NCBI GenBank assembly: GCA_902789735.1
Contig: CADAOZ010000010.1
Span: 1-64,000, forward strand
Source: an uncultured Lachnospiraceae bacterium
GTDB lineage: Bacteria; Bacillota; Clostridia; Lachnospirales; Lachnospiraceae
DNA: 64,000 nucleotides
Direction: 5' to 3'
Positions 34,926 to 43,188 of this stretch are shown here, piece after piece (the first letter of the stretch is position 1; every line of letters begins with the position of its first letter). The notes below the pieces were generated by a model. It searched no databases and was not told the origin of the DNA. It worked only from the letters and a program-made list of their open reading frames with translations. A program made the position numbers and the translations under genes.

Positions 34926-37900
34926 ATGGAAAAATACAGCGTAAAAAAGCCATTTACAGTCCTGGTGGCGGTCATAGCGGTCATAGTTCTGGGATTTGTA
35001 TCCATGACCAGGATCACCACGGACCTGCTGCCCCAGATCAGCCTGCCCTATCTGCTGGTCATCACGCCTTATCCGGGCGCCAGCCCCGAGAAGGTGGAGA
35101 CAGAGGTCAGCAAGCCCATGGAGAACGCCCTGGGCACCATTTCCAATGTAGAAAATGTCAATTCGGTCAGCAGCGAGAACTTTTCCATGGTACAGCTGGA
35201 GTTCACGGACGGAACCAACATGGATTCCGCCATGGTCAAGGTCTCGGGCGCCGTGGACCAGGTTTCAGGCAGCCTGCCGGATACCTGCCCTTCCCCGACC
35301 ATCATGGAGATCAGCATGGATATGATCGCGACCATGTATATCGGGATCGAGCGGGAAGGTTATGATGTCTATCAGCTCTCGGATTATGTCAACGAAGAGG
35401 TCATCCCCTATATTGAGCGGCAGGAAGGCATCGGCAGCATTTCCGTGATCGGAACGGTGGACAGGACCGTTGAAGTAAGACTGAACAAGGAAAAGATTAC
35501 CGGCGTAAATAACAGACTGCGCCGTGAAGCCGAATCCAAGATGCAGGACGCCCAGTCCAAACTGGACGAAGCCAAAGAAAAAGTGGAATCCGGTCTTTCG
35601 GAACTGCAGAGTCAGGAATCTACATTCGGCGATACGCTGGCTTCCGGCGTATTCAGTGCCCTGCAGGAACCGGCCAAAAACGCCGCGGATACCATGAAGG
35701 GCGCGATCGGAGGCATGATCTCCAAACTGCAGGATGTGAAGAGCGCCATGGCCGGCCTTAACAATGCGGCGGAAACTGTGAAAGCTGCCGTGGCCGACGC
35801 CCAGGCGGCTTATGATTCGGCCCAGGCGGATGTGGAGACGGCCCAGCAGGCGCTGGAAACAGCCCAGACCCAGTATGATGAAGCGGTCGCCGCGCTTGCG
35901 GAAGCCGGAGAAGAAGCTGAGGAGGAAGTCATCGCGGGCCTGACAGAGGCGGTCGGACAGGCGCAGGAAGCACTGGATCTTGCCGCTTCCGATCTGACTG
36001 CGGCCCAGGAAAAGCTGCAGGAAGCCGCCAATACCCTGTCTGAAACGGCGTCGCAGGCAGCCCAGACGATCGATACGGCCGATCTGGAAGGCAGGATCGA
36101 TGACATCATCAGCGGCCTGAATGATGCCGCTGAAAACCTGAATGGAGATTCCATCACCAACCTGCTCAACGGCGTGACCAAAATCAGTCAGCTGGTCCCT
36201 CAGATTCAGTCGGCCATGTCCCAGCTGTCCGCGGCGGATACCACCGGTCAGCTTTCGGACCCCATCGGCGCGGTCGAGAACGCCCTGGGCGGTCTGTCCA
36301 CTTCCATGGACAAGGTGCCGGATGTGATCAGCGGCATGCAGGAAATATACGCGGGCCTGACCCAGGCCCAGCTGACAGCCGCGGTAGGCTTCTCTACTGC
36401 CGCTTCCCAGCTGACGACGGCCCAGACCCAGCTCCAGGCCGCCCAGAAGCAGCTGGAGGACGCCAGAGAAAAAGTCCTCAAGAGCGCCAACCTGGACGCG
36501 CTTTTATCAGTGGATACCCTTTCCTCCATGATCTACGCCCAGAATTTCGCCATGCCGGCCGGTTACGTGGACGACGGGGAGGGAAATTCCTGGCTGCTCA
36601 AGGTGGGAGATGAGTATGATGATTCGGAAGATATCGCGGGTGCCCTGCTCTGCGACATTGAAGGCGTAGGCACCATCCGCCTGGAAGATGTGGCGGACAT
36701 TCGGGTCGTTGACAACGCGGACAAATCCTATGCCAGGCTGAACGGATCTCCCGCGATCCTGCTCAGCATTTACAAGAGCTCCGCGGCCGGTACCAACCAG
36801 GTCTCCCGGAACGTGGGACAGGCCCTCAGCGAGCTGCAGGCCCGGGACGAAGGCCTGCACGCGGCAACGCTGATGGACCAGGGATCCTATATCACGATGA
36901 TCGTATCGGATATTGTGAAGAGCATGGCCATTGGCGCCCTGCTGGCCATCATTATCCTGGCCCTGTTCCTGCGGGATTTCCGTCCTACCATCGTGGTAGG
37001 CATCAGTATCCCCCTGTCGGTCCTGTTCGCCATCGTTCTCATGTATTTCGCGGGACTGACCCTGAACATGATGACCCTGTCCGGCCTTTCCCTGGGCATA
37101 GGCATGCTGGTCGATAACTCCATTGTCGTTATGGAGAACATATTCCGTCTCAGAGGCAGGAATCTGCCGGCGCCCAGGGCCGCGGTCCAGGGTACGAAAC
37201 AGGTCACAGGCGCGATCATCGCCTCGACCCTGACCACTGTATGTGTATTCCTGCCCATGGTCTTTACCAGCGGCACGGTCAGAGAGCTTCTGGTTCCCAT
37301 GGCCCTGTCGATCTCGTTCTGCCTGCTGGCTTCCCTGGTGGTGGCCATGTCCGTGGTCCCTGCTGCCGGATCCACCGTCCTGCGGCGGGTCACGCCCAGA
37401 GAGAACAGGTTCATGGACCGGGTCCAGGAATTCTACGGAAAGAGCCTGCGCTGGTGCCTGCACCATAAACTGCCGGTCATCGGAGGCGCTGCCGCCCTGC
37501 TGATCCTCTGCGGGATCCGCCTGGTCATGATGGGCATCGTCATTCTGCCGGAGATGTCCGGTGACGATATCCAGGTTACGATCGTGACGCCGGAAGAGGA
37601 TACCCGGGAAGAATCCTACGCCAAGGTGGATCAGGTCATGGAGGCCATCATGGGCCTGGAGGATGTGGAGAGCGTCGGCATTATGGACCAGTCCAGTACA
37701 GCCGGTCTTCTGACCTCCGCGGTCTCCTCCTCCTCATCGGATACCTGGGGCAGTTATCTCTGCTATGTCAATCCTTCCGAAGGCGTAGACTTCAGCTCCC
37801 GCATGGATGAGATCTGTGATGAGATCATGGAAGCGACCAAAGACATCGACGCTGAGATCGAGGCCTCCACGGGCGGTATGAGTGATATGGGCGGCCTGGT

Positions 37901-39212
37901 GGCTTCAGGTCTGACCATCAGTATCTACGGCAAGGATATGGAAAAGATGGAAGAGATCCGCGAAGACATCGCGGAGATCGTCCGCGGTACCGAAGGCTTT
38001 GAGGAGGTCAGCGCCGGTGAAGAGGAACAGGAAGAAGCGCTGCACCTGATCATCGACAAGGATAAGGCCATGTCCTATGGCCTGACAGTCGCCCAGATCT
38101 ACGCGGAGATCTCCGGCAGACTCAAGACCAGCGTTACTTCCACCAACATCAGCAGCGGCGGAATTTCCCTGGATGTGGTGATCCTGGATGAGACGGATCC
38201 TCTGACCAGAGAGAACCTGATGGATATGGAGTTCGAGCCTGTCTCCCTGACGGACGCTTCCGCTTCCCAGACTGATATGTCTTCCATGTCAGCCCTGGCA
38301 GGTGATGACGAAGAGGAAGAAGAGGAGGAAGAAGAAACAACCCACAAACTGCGGGAGTTCGCCACACTGGAGACGACCACTTCTCCATCCAGCCTCAACC
38401 GCAGGAACCTGACCTCCTATGTGACAGTCACAGCCGCGGTCTCGGACGGCTATAACCTGAGCCTGCTCAGCCGTGACCTGCAGAAAAAGCTGGATGAATA
38501 CAAGACCCCTTACGGTTACAGTGTCGAACTGGAGGGCGAGACCAGCCAGATCAACGAGATGCTGGTCCAGATGATCAAACTGATGCTGCTGGCGCTGCTG
38601 TTCATTTATCTGGTCATGGTCGCCCAGTTCCAGAGCCTGCTGTCTCCCTTTATCGTCATGTTCACGATCCCGCTGGCATTTACCGGCGGTATGATCGGCC
38701 TGATCCTGTTCCGGGAGCAGCTGTCCATGCTGGCCATGATGGGCTTCCTGATCCTGATGGGTACCGTTGTCAATAACGGCATCGTATTCGTTGATTATGC
38801 CAACCAGCTGCGGCAGGGCGGTATGGAACGTCAGGACGCCCTGGTCGCCACCGGACGTACCCGCATGCGGCCGATCATGATGACGGCCCTGACCACCATC
38901 CTGGCCATGATGGGCCTTGTGGTCGGCAAGGGCATGGGCAGCCAGATGGGCAGAGGCATGGCCATCGTGATTTCGATGGGCCTGCTCTACGCGACCCTGA
39001 TGACCCTGTACATCATCCCCCTGCTCTACGACATACTCTTCAAGCGGCAGCCCCTGACGGTCGATACCGGAGATGACCTGGATGAAGCGCCCGACGACGC
39101 CCAGCAGTTCATCGAGGAGATGCGCAGAGAAAGAGAAGAACAGGAAGAGGCCCGGGCAGCGTCGGAAGACACGACGGATCCTGAAGATTCAAAAGACAGA
39201 GGTGGCTTATGA
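34926..39212 (+). CDS. RND efflux transporter (HAE1/AcrB family) with coiled-coil insertion
   Basis: Proton-driven exporter of drugs, lipids or peptides. From ATG 34926 (CTGGAG just upstream) it is 1428 residues, about 400 more than AcrB. TM1 lies at about 10-30, the first helix block near 650-830, TM7 near 855 and the last block near 1210-1380. GMLVDNSIVVMENI keeps one of the two proton-relay aspartates; the second is Asn, as in many Firmicute homologues. Between VEVRLNKEKITG (about 190) and LSSMIYAQNFAMP (about 533) is an Ala/Gln/Glu-rich insertion predicted as a long antiparallel coiled coil. A second odd spot is a run of about ten acidic residues near 1125 in the other porter half. The stop overlaps the next gene's start by 4 bp. 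Confidence 0.9.
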   Translation: MEKYSVKKPFTVLVAVIAVIVLGFVSMTRITTDLLPQISLPYLLVITPYPGASPEKVETEVSKPMENALGTISNVENVNSVSSENFSMVQLEFTDGTNMDSAMVKVSGAVDQVSGSLPDTCPSPTIMEISMDMIATMYIGIEREGYDVYQLSDYVNEEVIPYIERQEGIGSISVIGTVDRTVEVRLNKEKITGVNNRLRREAESKMQDAQSKLDEAKEKVESGLSELQSQESTFGDTLASGVFSALQEPAKNAADTMKGAIGGMISKLQDVKSAMAGLNNAAETVKAAVADAQAAYDSAQADVETAQQALETAQTQYDEAVAALAEAGEEAEEEVIAGLTEAVGQAQEALDLAASDLTAAQEKLQEAANTLSETASQAAQTIDTADLEGRIDDIISGLNDAAENLNGDSITNLLNGVTKISQLVPQIQSAMSQLSAADTTGQLSDPIGAVENALGGLSTSMDKVPDVISGMQEIYAGLTQAQLTAAVGFSTAASQLTTAQTQLQAAQKQLEDAREKVLKSANLDALLSVDTLSSMIYAQNFAMPAGYVDDGEGNSWLLKVGDEYDDSEDIAGALLCDIEGVGTIRLEDVADIRVVDNADKSYARLNGSPAILLSIYKSSAAGTNQVSRNVGQALSELQARDEGLHAATLMDQGSYITMIVSDIVKSMAIGALLAIIILALFLRDFRPTIVVGISIPLSVLFAIVLMYFAGLTLNMMTLSGLSLGIGMLVDNSIVVMENIFRLRGRNLPAPRAAVQGTKQVTGAIIASTLTTVCVFLPMVFTSGTVRELLVPMALSISFCLLASLVVAMSVVPAAGSTVLRRVTPRENRFMDRVQEFYGKSLRWCLHHKLPVIGGAAALLILCGIRLVMMGIVILPEMSGDDIQVTIVTPEEDTREESYAKVDQVMEAIMGLEDVESVGIMDQSSTAGLLTSAVSSSSSDTWGSYLCYVNPSEGVDFSSRMDEICDEIMEATKDIDAEIEASTGGMSDMGGLVASGLTISIYGKDMEKMEEIREDIAEIVRGTEGFEEVSAGEEEQEEALHLIIDKDKAMSYGLTVAQIYAEISGRLKTSVTSTNISSGGISLDVVILDETDPLTRENLMDMEFEPVSLTDASASQTDMSSMSALAGDDEEEEEEEEETTHKLREFATLETTTSPSSLNRRNLTSYVTVTAAVSDGYNLSLLSRDLQKKLDEYKTPYGYSVELEGETSQINEMLVQMIKLMLLALLFIYLVMVAQFQSLLSPFIVMFTIPLAFTGGMIGLILFREQLSMLAMMGFLILMGTVVNNGIVFVDYANQLRQGGMERQDALVATGRTRMRPIMMTALTTILAMMGLVVGKGMGSQMGRGMAIVISMGLLYATLMTLYIIPLLYDILFKRQPLTVDTGDDLDEAPDDAQQFIEEMRREREEQEEARAASEDTTDPEDSKDRGGL

Positions 39213-40552
39213 CCGGATCAAAAAAGCAAGTACAGGATATATGTATTATCGGCCTGGGAGAAATCGGAGAAGAGGCGTCTCTGGGACTGCAGGAAAGGAG
39301 CCGTGTCATGGCAGCTTTTGAGGAAGCGGGTGCCGCCTGCCTTCTGCTGGACCCTGCACGGTATGAAGAGATTCCGGAGGAGACCCCTTTTCTGATCCTC
39401 TGCGTCCCAAATATGGCCGGCGGCGGGGAGCAGGCCGCCGCGGCGGCCGCGGCCCATTTCCGCCGGCAGTGGCTGCAGGGGAAAAAGGACCGGAGGAAGG
39501 CAGGCATCGCTGTCTGGATCCGGACCAGCCTGAGCCGGGAGCAGCTGCCGCCGTCCCTTGCGGTCTACCGGTCTTTTCATGACGGCAGCCAGATGGCGGA
39601 ATGGGTGCTGCAGCGTCTGGGAAGAGCCGTAAAGCAGCAGGCGCAGACGATCCGGGACGGGAGCAATCCGGAAGACAGCAAAGCCCTTTTCGACAAACTG
39701 GGTCCTGGCTTCCGGATCGGCGGCCGCTATGAGCTGGAGGCCCTGCTGGCAGACCATGGCACGATCCGGGTCTACAGGGGCAGGAGCCTGCGCAGCGGGA
39801 AGCCCAGGGCCATCCGGGCTGTAGATAAAAATGTTTTTCACCGCCAGTTCTACCCGGTCCTGAATATTACCAGACAGATCCGGGAAGACCAGCTGTTCGT
39901 GCAGCGGATTCTTAAGATCATAGAACAGGAAGGCCTGATCTTTGTGTCCGAAAACTGGTTCGAGGGCGAATCCCTCCACGAGCTGCTGGGCCGCAGCGGC
40001 TGTCCCGGTGAGACGGTATGCGCGGACTGGATGATCCAGCTCTGCCATCTGATCAACGCGCTCCACCATATGGAGAAACCGATTATCTTCCGGGATATCA
40101 AACCTGAAAATATCATTCTGCACAGGAAAAAGACCATTTGTCTGGTCGATCCGGAGGCCATGCGGGAATATGAGCAGGGCGCCCAGGGAGATGACCTCCT
40201 GTATGCCACGGAAGGCTTTGCGGCTCCCGAGCAGTATGGAGGCTTTGGGCAGACGGACAGAAGGACCGATATTTTCGGGATCGGCGCGACCTGTTTTACA
40301 CTGCTGACCGGACACAAAGGACCGGCGGATGATCCCTATATCGGGGATTATATGAGCGGTTTTTCTCCGGCCATGCGCAGGATTCTGGAAAAATGCCTGC
40401 AGAAGGATCCGGATCTGCGATATCAGGACTGCGAAAGCCTGCGGAAGGATTTTGAGAATCTGGCGGAGGACAACCGCCGTCTCCGCAAAGAAGCCGCGGA
40501 AAAAGCTGTGGGACGCTTCCTGGGCCTGTTTTCACGCCGCGGCAGAAAATAA
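39209..40552 (+). CDS. Divergent Ser/Thr kinase-like protein with novel N-terminal domain
   Basis: 447 residues. The C-terminal two thirds (about 170-420) is a protein kinase fold: FRDIKPEN at 294-301 keeps catalytic Asp296 and Asn301, VDPE at 313-316 stands for DFG, FAAPEQYG at 337-344 is the APE motif and TDIFGIG at 353-359 the helix F aspartate. However the VAIK lysine is Arg203 (AIRAVDK), the glycine loop is degenerate (LADHGTIRVYRG), and HRD is FRD, so it may be a weak kinase or pseudokinase. Residues 10-145 form a separate alpha/beta domain with GLGEIG at 15-20 and a glycine loop NMAGGG at 68-73. It overlaps the RND exporter gene by ATGA, which predicts coupled translation. No membrane helix. 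Confidence 0.7.
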   Translation: MTGSKKQVQDICIIGLGEIGEEASLGLQERSRVMAAFEEAGAACLLLDPARYEEIPEETPFLILCVPNMAGGGEQAAAAAAAHFRRQWLQGKKDRRKAGIAVWIRTSLSREQLPPSLAVYRSFHDGSQMAEWVLQRLGRAVKQQAQTIRDGSNPEDSKALFDKLGPGFRIGGRYELEALLADHGTIRVYRGRSLRSGKPRAIRAVDKNVFHRQFYPVLNITRQIREDQLFVQRILKIIEQEGLIFVSENWFEGESLHELLGRSGCPGETVCADWMIQLCHLINALHHMEKPIIFRDIKPENIILHRKKTICLVDPEAMREYEQGAQGDDLLYATEGFAAPEQYGGFGQTDRRTDIFGIGATCFTLLTGHKGPADDPYIGDYMSGFSPAMRRILEKCLQKDPDLRYQDCESLRKDFENLAEDNRRLRKEAAEKAVGRFLGLFSRRGRK

Positions 40553-40591
40553 CATAAACAGAGAAACACACATATAAGGTATTTTTGAATT

Positions 40592-40909
40592 ATGGCATTT
40601 CATCGCAAAGAATTTTACAGTCTTCTGTTCTACGAATACGGGGAGGCCTATTTTGCCAGTTCTGACGGCATGCGGGCCCGGCTGGCCAGAGAACCCTTAC
40701 AGAATGTCCACTGGACGCCGCCGGATAAGAGAGGTCCCGCGGTCCTTCTGGCTACATGGTGGACCGGTCCCTTCGCTTACGCGGCTACGCCGGCAGAGGA
40801 AATGACCAGCAGAGAATTTCCCTATAGTGAACAGGGGCTGGATGAAGCGGTCGCGTGGCTTAACGGGGAACTGGACCGGTATCTGGCAGAAAAAGACCGT
40901 ACGCAGTGA
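40592..40909 (+). CDS. Small protein of unknown function
   Basis: 105 residues, soluble, with aromatic-rich first half (EFYSLLFYEYGEAYF) and a WWTGPFAYAATP segment, then a helical end. No family recognised. It lies 39 bp after the kinase-like gene and 36 bp before a PAP2 gene on the same strand, so it is probably in the exporter operon. Length, codon pattern and tight packing favour a real gene over chance. Confidence 0.65.
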   Translation: MAFHRKEFYSLLFYEYGEAYFASSDGMRARLAREPLQNVHWTPPDKRGPAVLLATWWTGPFAYAATPAEEMTSREFPYSEQGLDEAVAWLNGELDRYLAEKDRTQ

Positions 40910-40945
40910 CAGATATTGTTTATGACAAATACAAGGTATTGAAAG

Positions 40946-41524
40946 ATGTTTGATTTGGTACAGCCTTACGACCATGCAATCCTTTTGTGGCTGCAGGAGA
41001 ATTTTAGAAATGCGGTTTTGAATCCGTTCATGGTCTTTTATACAAAGCTGGGGAATGGAGGTTTCCTGGTCCTGGCAGCACTGGCCATACTGATGATCCG
41101 GAAAGAGACAAGGCGCTATGCCCTGGCCGGACTTACCGGCCTTGTGATCGGCTATGCTGCCATTCACCTGATCAAGATTACGGTCATGCGGCCAAGGCCT
41201 TTTGTGACGTATGCCGGAGAATTGATTCCCCTGACAACGATCGATGATCCCAATTCGTTCCCGTCAGGACATGCCGGCAGCTGTTTCTCGGCTGCAACGG
41301 CCTGGACGAAGGCGCTTCCGTCAGAAAAGAAGCTGCCGGGGATCATAGCCCTTTGCCTGGCAGGCCTGATGGCCTTTTCCAGACTGTATGTGTGTGTCCA
41401 TTATCCTTCCGATGTAGCCGCGGGCATCCTGATCGGCATTCTGGGAGGACTGGCAGGCGTTTTTCTCTATTTACGGGGTGAAAAATACTGGCTGGATAAA
41501 AAGAAGAAGACAGCGGAATCGTGA
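40946..41524 (+). CDS. PAP2-family membrane phosphatase (undecaprenyl-diphosphatase-like)
   Basis: Integral membrane acid phosphatase, probably recycling undecaprenyl pyrophosphate or dephosphorylating a lipid phosphate. The 192-residue protein shows the three PAP2 motifs: KITVMRPRP at 77-85, PSGH at 106-109 and SRLYVCVHYPSD at 145-156 (Arg146, His152, Asp156), among five to six membrane helices. BcrC-type bacitracin resistance is possible but not shown. Last gene of the exporter run, followed by a terminator. Confidence 0.9.
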   Translation: MFDLVQPYDHAILLWLQENFRNAVLNPFMVFYTKLGNGGFLVLAALAILMIRKETRRYALAGLTGLVIGYAAIHLIKITVMRPRPFVTYAGELIPLTTIDDPNSFPSGHAGSCFSAATAWTKALPSEKKLPGIIALCLAGLMAFSRLYVCVHYPSDVAAGILIGILGGLAGVFLYLRGEKYWLDKKKKTAES

Positions 41525-41605
41525 ATGACCGGAAGAGGACGGATGCTGCCCGGAACCGGTCCGTAATCTGCAGGCCGGGAAAACAGAAAAATGACAAATA
41601 ACGAA

Positions 41606-41660
41606 AAGGCCGGAAGCGGGATTTATACTGGATAAAGTCCCCGATCCGGTCTTGTTTTTT
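41606..41660 (+). terminator. Terminator after the PAP2 gene
   Basis: Imperfect long stem AAGGCCGGAAGCGGGA... with ...TCCCCGATCCGGTCTT around ACTG, then GTTTTTT at 41654-41660. The minus-strand gene at 41676 also ends here. Confidence 0.75.
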
Positions 41661-41675
41661 CAGGTTCGTCAGAAT

Positions 41676-42404
41676 TCACCGCGCGCTTATCCGCAGCAGA
41701 TACAGTTCTCTGCGCAGCTGATCCAGGGCCCTGCGCGTTTCCGGCGGCGACAGCTCCCGCCAGATTGAGGCGGAATTGACCGCGTCGAAGCCTTCCGGTA
41801 CTCCGGACAGACAGGGAACCGCTTTCCACAGGACCGGGGCGGCTTCGAACAGAGGCAGGAGCAGGGCGGCCGCCGTCTGATTTTCGTCCCGCCGGTAGCA
41901 ATCGGATTCCAGCCGCTGCAGCCTTGTGCTGTCTGTGAAATCGGCCGCGGCCGCTGCTGACAGCATGCGGTCTGAATAGGATCGGAAACGGGGGGCGTAG
42001 GCGGCCAGGGCAGGGTGGTCTGTCAGATAGGAGACTTCCACAGCCAGCCGGCGCAGACAGTAGTGGGATGCCATTTCGCAGACCGACTCCTCCAGCCACC
42101 GCAGGGATGTGCATACCTGGCCCGGGATATTGAAATGACAGTATTCATGGGCGAACTGATAGACCGCCTGGGAAGGATGGTTCAGATCGGTCGCCAGATG
42201 GATTTCACAGGCGTCCTTCATACAGGACGGACCCGGACTGACCTGATCCAGAAGCACATTCAGAGGCCGTCCCGGCCACAGATGAAGCCGGTCAAATACC
42301 GAAACGACTTCATCCAGGGCGGTCAGGAAATTTTCCGCCGGACCGCCGCTGGTATCGCTGTAAAAATAGTATCCTTTGTGGTTTGGAAAAGACAATAAAT
42401 ACAT
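41676..42404 (-). CDS. Putative zinc metallopeptidase-like protein of unknown family
   Basis: 242 residues from the ATG at 42404 (AGG 7 bp upstream); an in-frame TTG at 42434 would add ten residues but lies close to the predicted transcription start. The centre holds HEYCHF at 86-91 and WLEES at 103-107, the HExxH plus downstream Glu pattern of gluzincins, after a hydrophobic strand (ACEIHLATD). No signal peptide or membrane helix, so cytosolic. The rest is helical. I do not recognise the family; activity is inferred from the motif only. Promoter-like TGTGCTATACT lies at 42460-42450. Confidence 0.65.
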   Translation of the reverse strand: MYLLSFPNHKGYYFYSDTSGGPAENFLTALDEVVSVFDRLHLWPGRPLNVLLDQVSPGPSCMKDACEIHLATDLNHPSQAVYQFAHEYCHFNIPGQVCTSLRWLEESVCEMASHYCLRRLAVEVSYLTDHPALAAYAPRFRSYSDRMLSAAAAADFTDSTRLQRLESDCYRRDENQTAAALLLPLFEAAPVLWKAVPCLSGVPEGFDAVNSASIWRELSPPETRRALDQLRRELYLLRISAR

Positions 42405-42547
42405 AAGAAAACCTGCAAAACCTGCCTGATACAAAACAATCTAAAATGAAGTATAGCACAGCTTTATGATATACTGAGGGTTGTGATTATTTTTTACCGC
42501 CGCCGGACCACAGGCTGCGGCAGGACGGGCAGAACGGAGGGAGCCAA

Positions 42548-43057
42548 ATGCTTGAAATGAAATACTGTATGCAGTGCGGGACAAAACTGCGTTCCCGATT
42601 TCTGGAAGGAGAGGGAGAGATCCCCTATTGCGATACATGTGCCGATTACAGGTTTCCGGTGTTCAATACAGCGGTCAGCATGATCGTGACCAATGAAGAC
42701 AGGTCCAGGATCCTGCTGATCAAACAATATTCCAAACCCACCTATATCCTGGTCGCGGGCTATGTCAATAAAGGCGAGGACGCGGAACACGCGGTGGTCC
42801 GGGAAGTAAAGGAGGAGATGGGCCTGGAGGTCATTTCCGTCCATTTCAACCGCAGCCACTATTTTAAGCCATCCAATACCCTGATGCTGAATTTCACAGC
42901 AGTGGTCAAAGGCGACAGCCCCCATCCCAACCGGGAGATCGATTCCTACGCCTGGTTCAGCCCCGAAGAAGCCGGGAAAAACGTCAGGACCCCCAGCCTG
43001 GCCGGGGACTTCGTACAGGGCTACCTGACCGGACACTATGAATTTACGCCTTATTAA
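42548..43057 (+). CDS. Nudix hydrolase with N-terminal zinc ribbon
   Basis: Hydrolyses a nucleoside diphosphate linked to another group. The 169-residue protein begins with a zinc ribbon (Cys7, Cys10, Cys28, Cys31) like NudC-type NADH pyrophosphatases, then a complete Nudix box from Gly71 to Leu93 (GYVNKGE, REVKEEMGL). It lacks the extra N-terminal domain of full NudC, and the SQPWPFPxS signature is absent, so substrate is open. ATG 42548 follows ACGGAGGGAGCC. A weak promoter (TATACT 42470-42475) precedes it. Confidence 0.85.
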   Translation: MLEMKYCMQCGTKLRSRFLEGEGEIPYCDTCADYRFPVFNTAVSMIVTNEDRSRILLIKQYSKPTYILVAGYVNKGEDAEHAVVREVKEEMGLEVISVHFNRSHYFKPSNTLMLNFTAVVKGDSPHPNREIDSYAWFSPEEAGKNVRTPSLAGDFVQGYLTGHYEFTPY

Positions 43058-43064
43058 CGGGAAA

Positions 43065-43188
43065 GCATATTATTGCATTGCATTTTTGCATTGCATCTTT
43101 GCGTGGCATCATTTGCGTGGCATCATTTGCGTGGCATCTTTGCGTGGCATCATTTGCACAGCATATTTTTGCATGACATCTTTTTATG
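43065..43188 (+). repeat. Nine tandem 13-15 bp repeats reaching into a start codon
   Basis: Consensus GCATCATTTGCGTG; units start at 43065, 43080, 43093, 43106, 43120, 43134, 43147, 43161 and 43176, the last containing the ATG of the next gene. The array fills the whole gap between the Nudix and DUF3810 genes, and no Shine-Dalgarno sequence remains before the start. Confidence 0.9.

Noticed and set aside
43065-43185. CRISPR array
   Set aside because: Units of 13-15 bp are contiguous without spacers and there are no cas genes.
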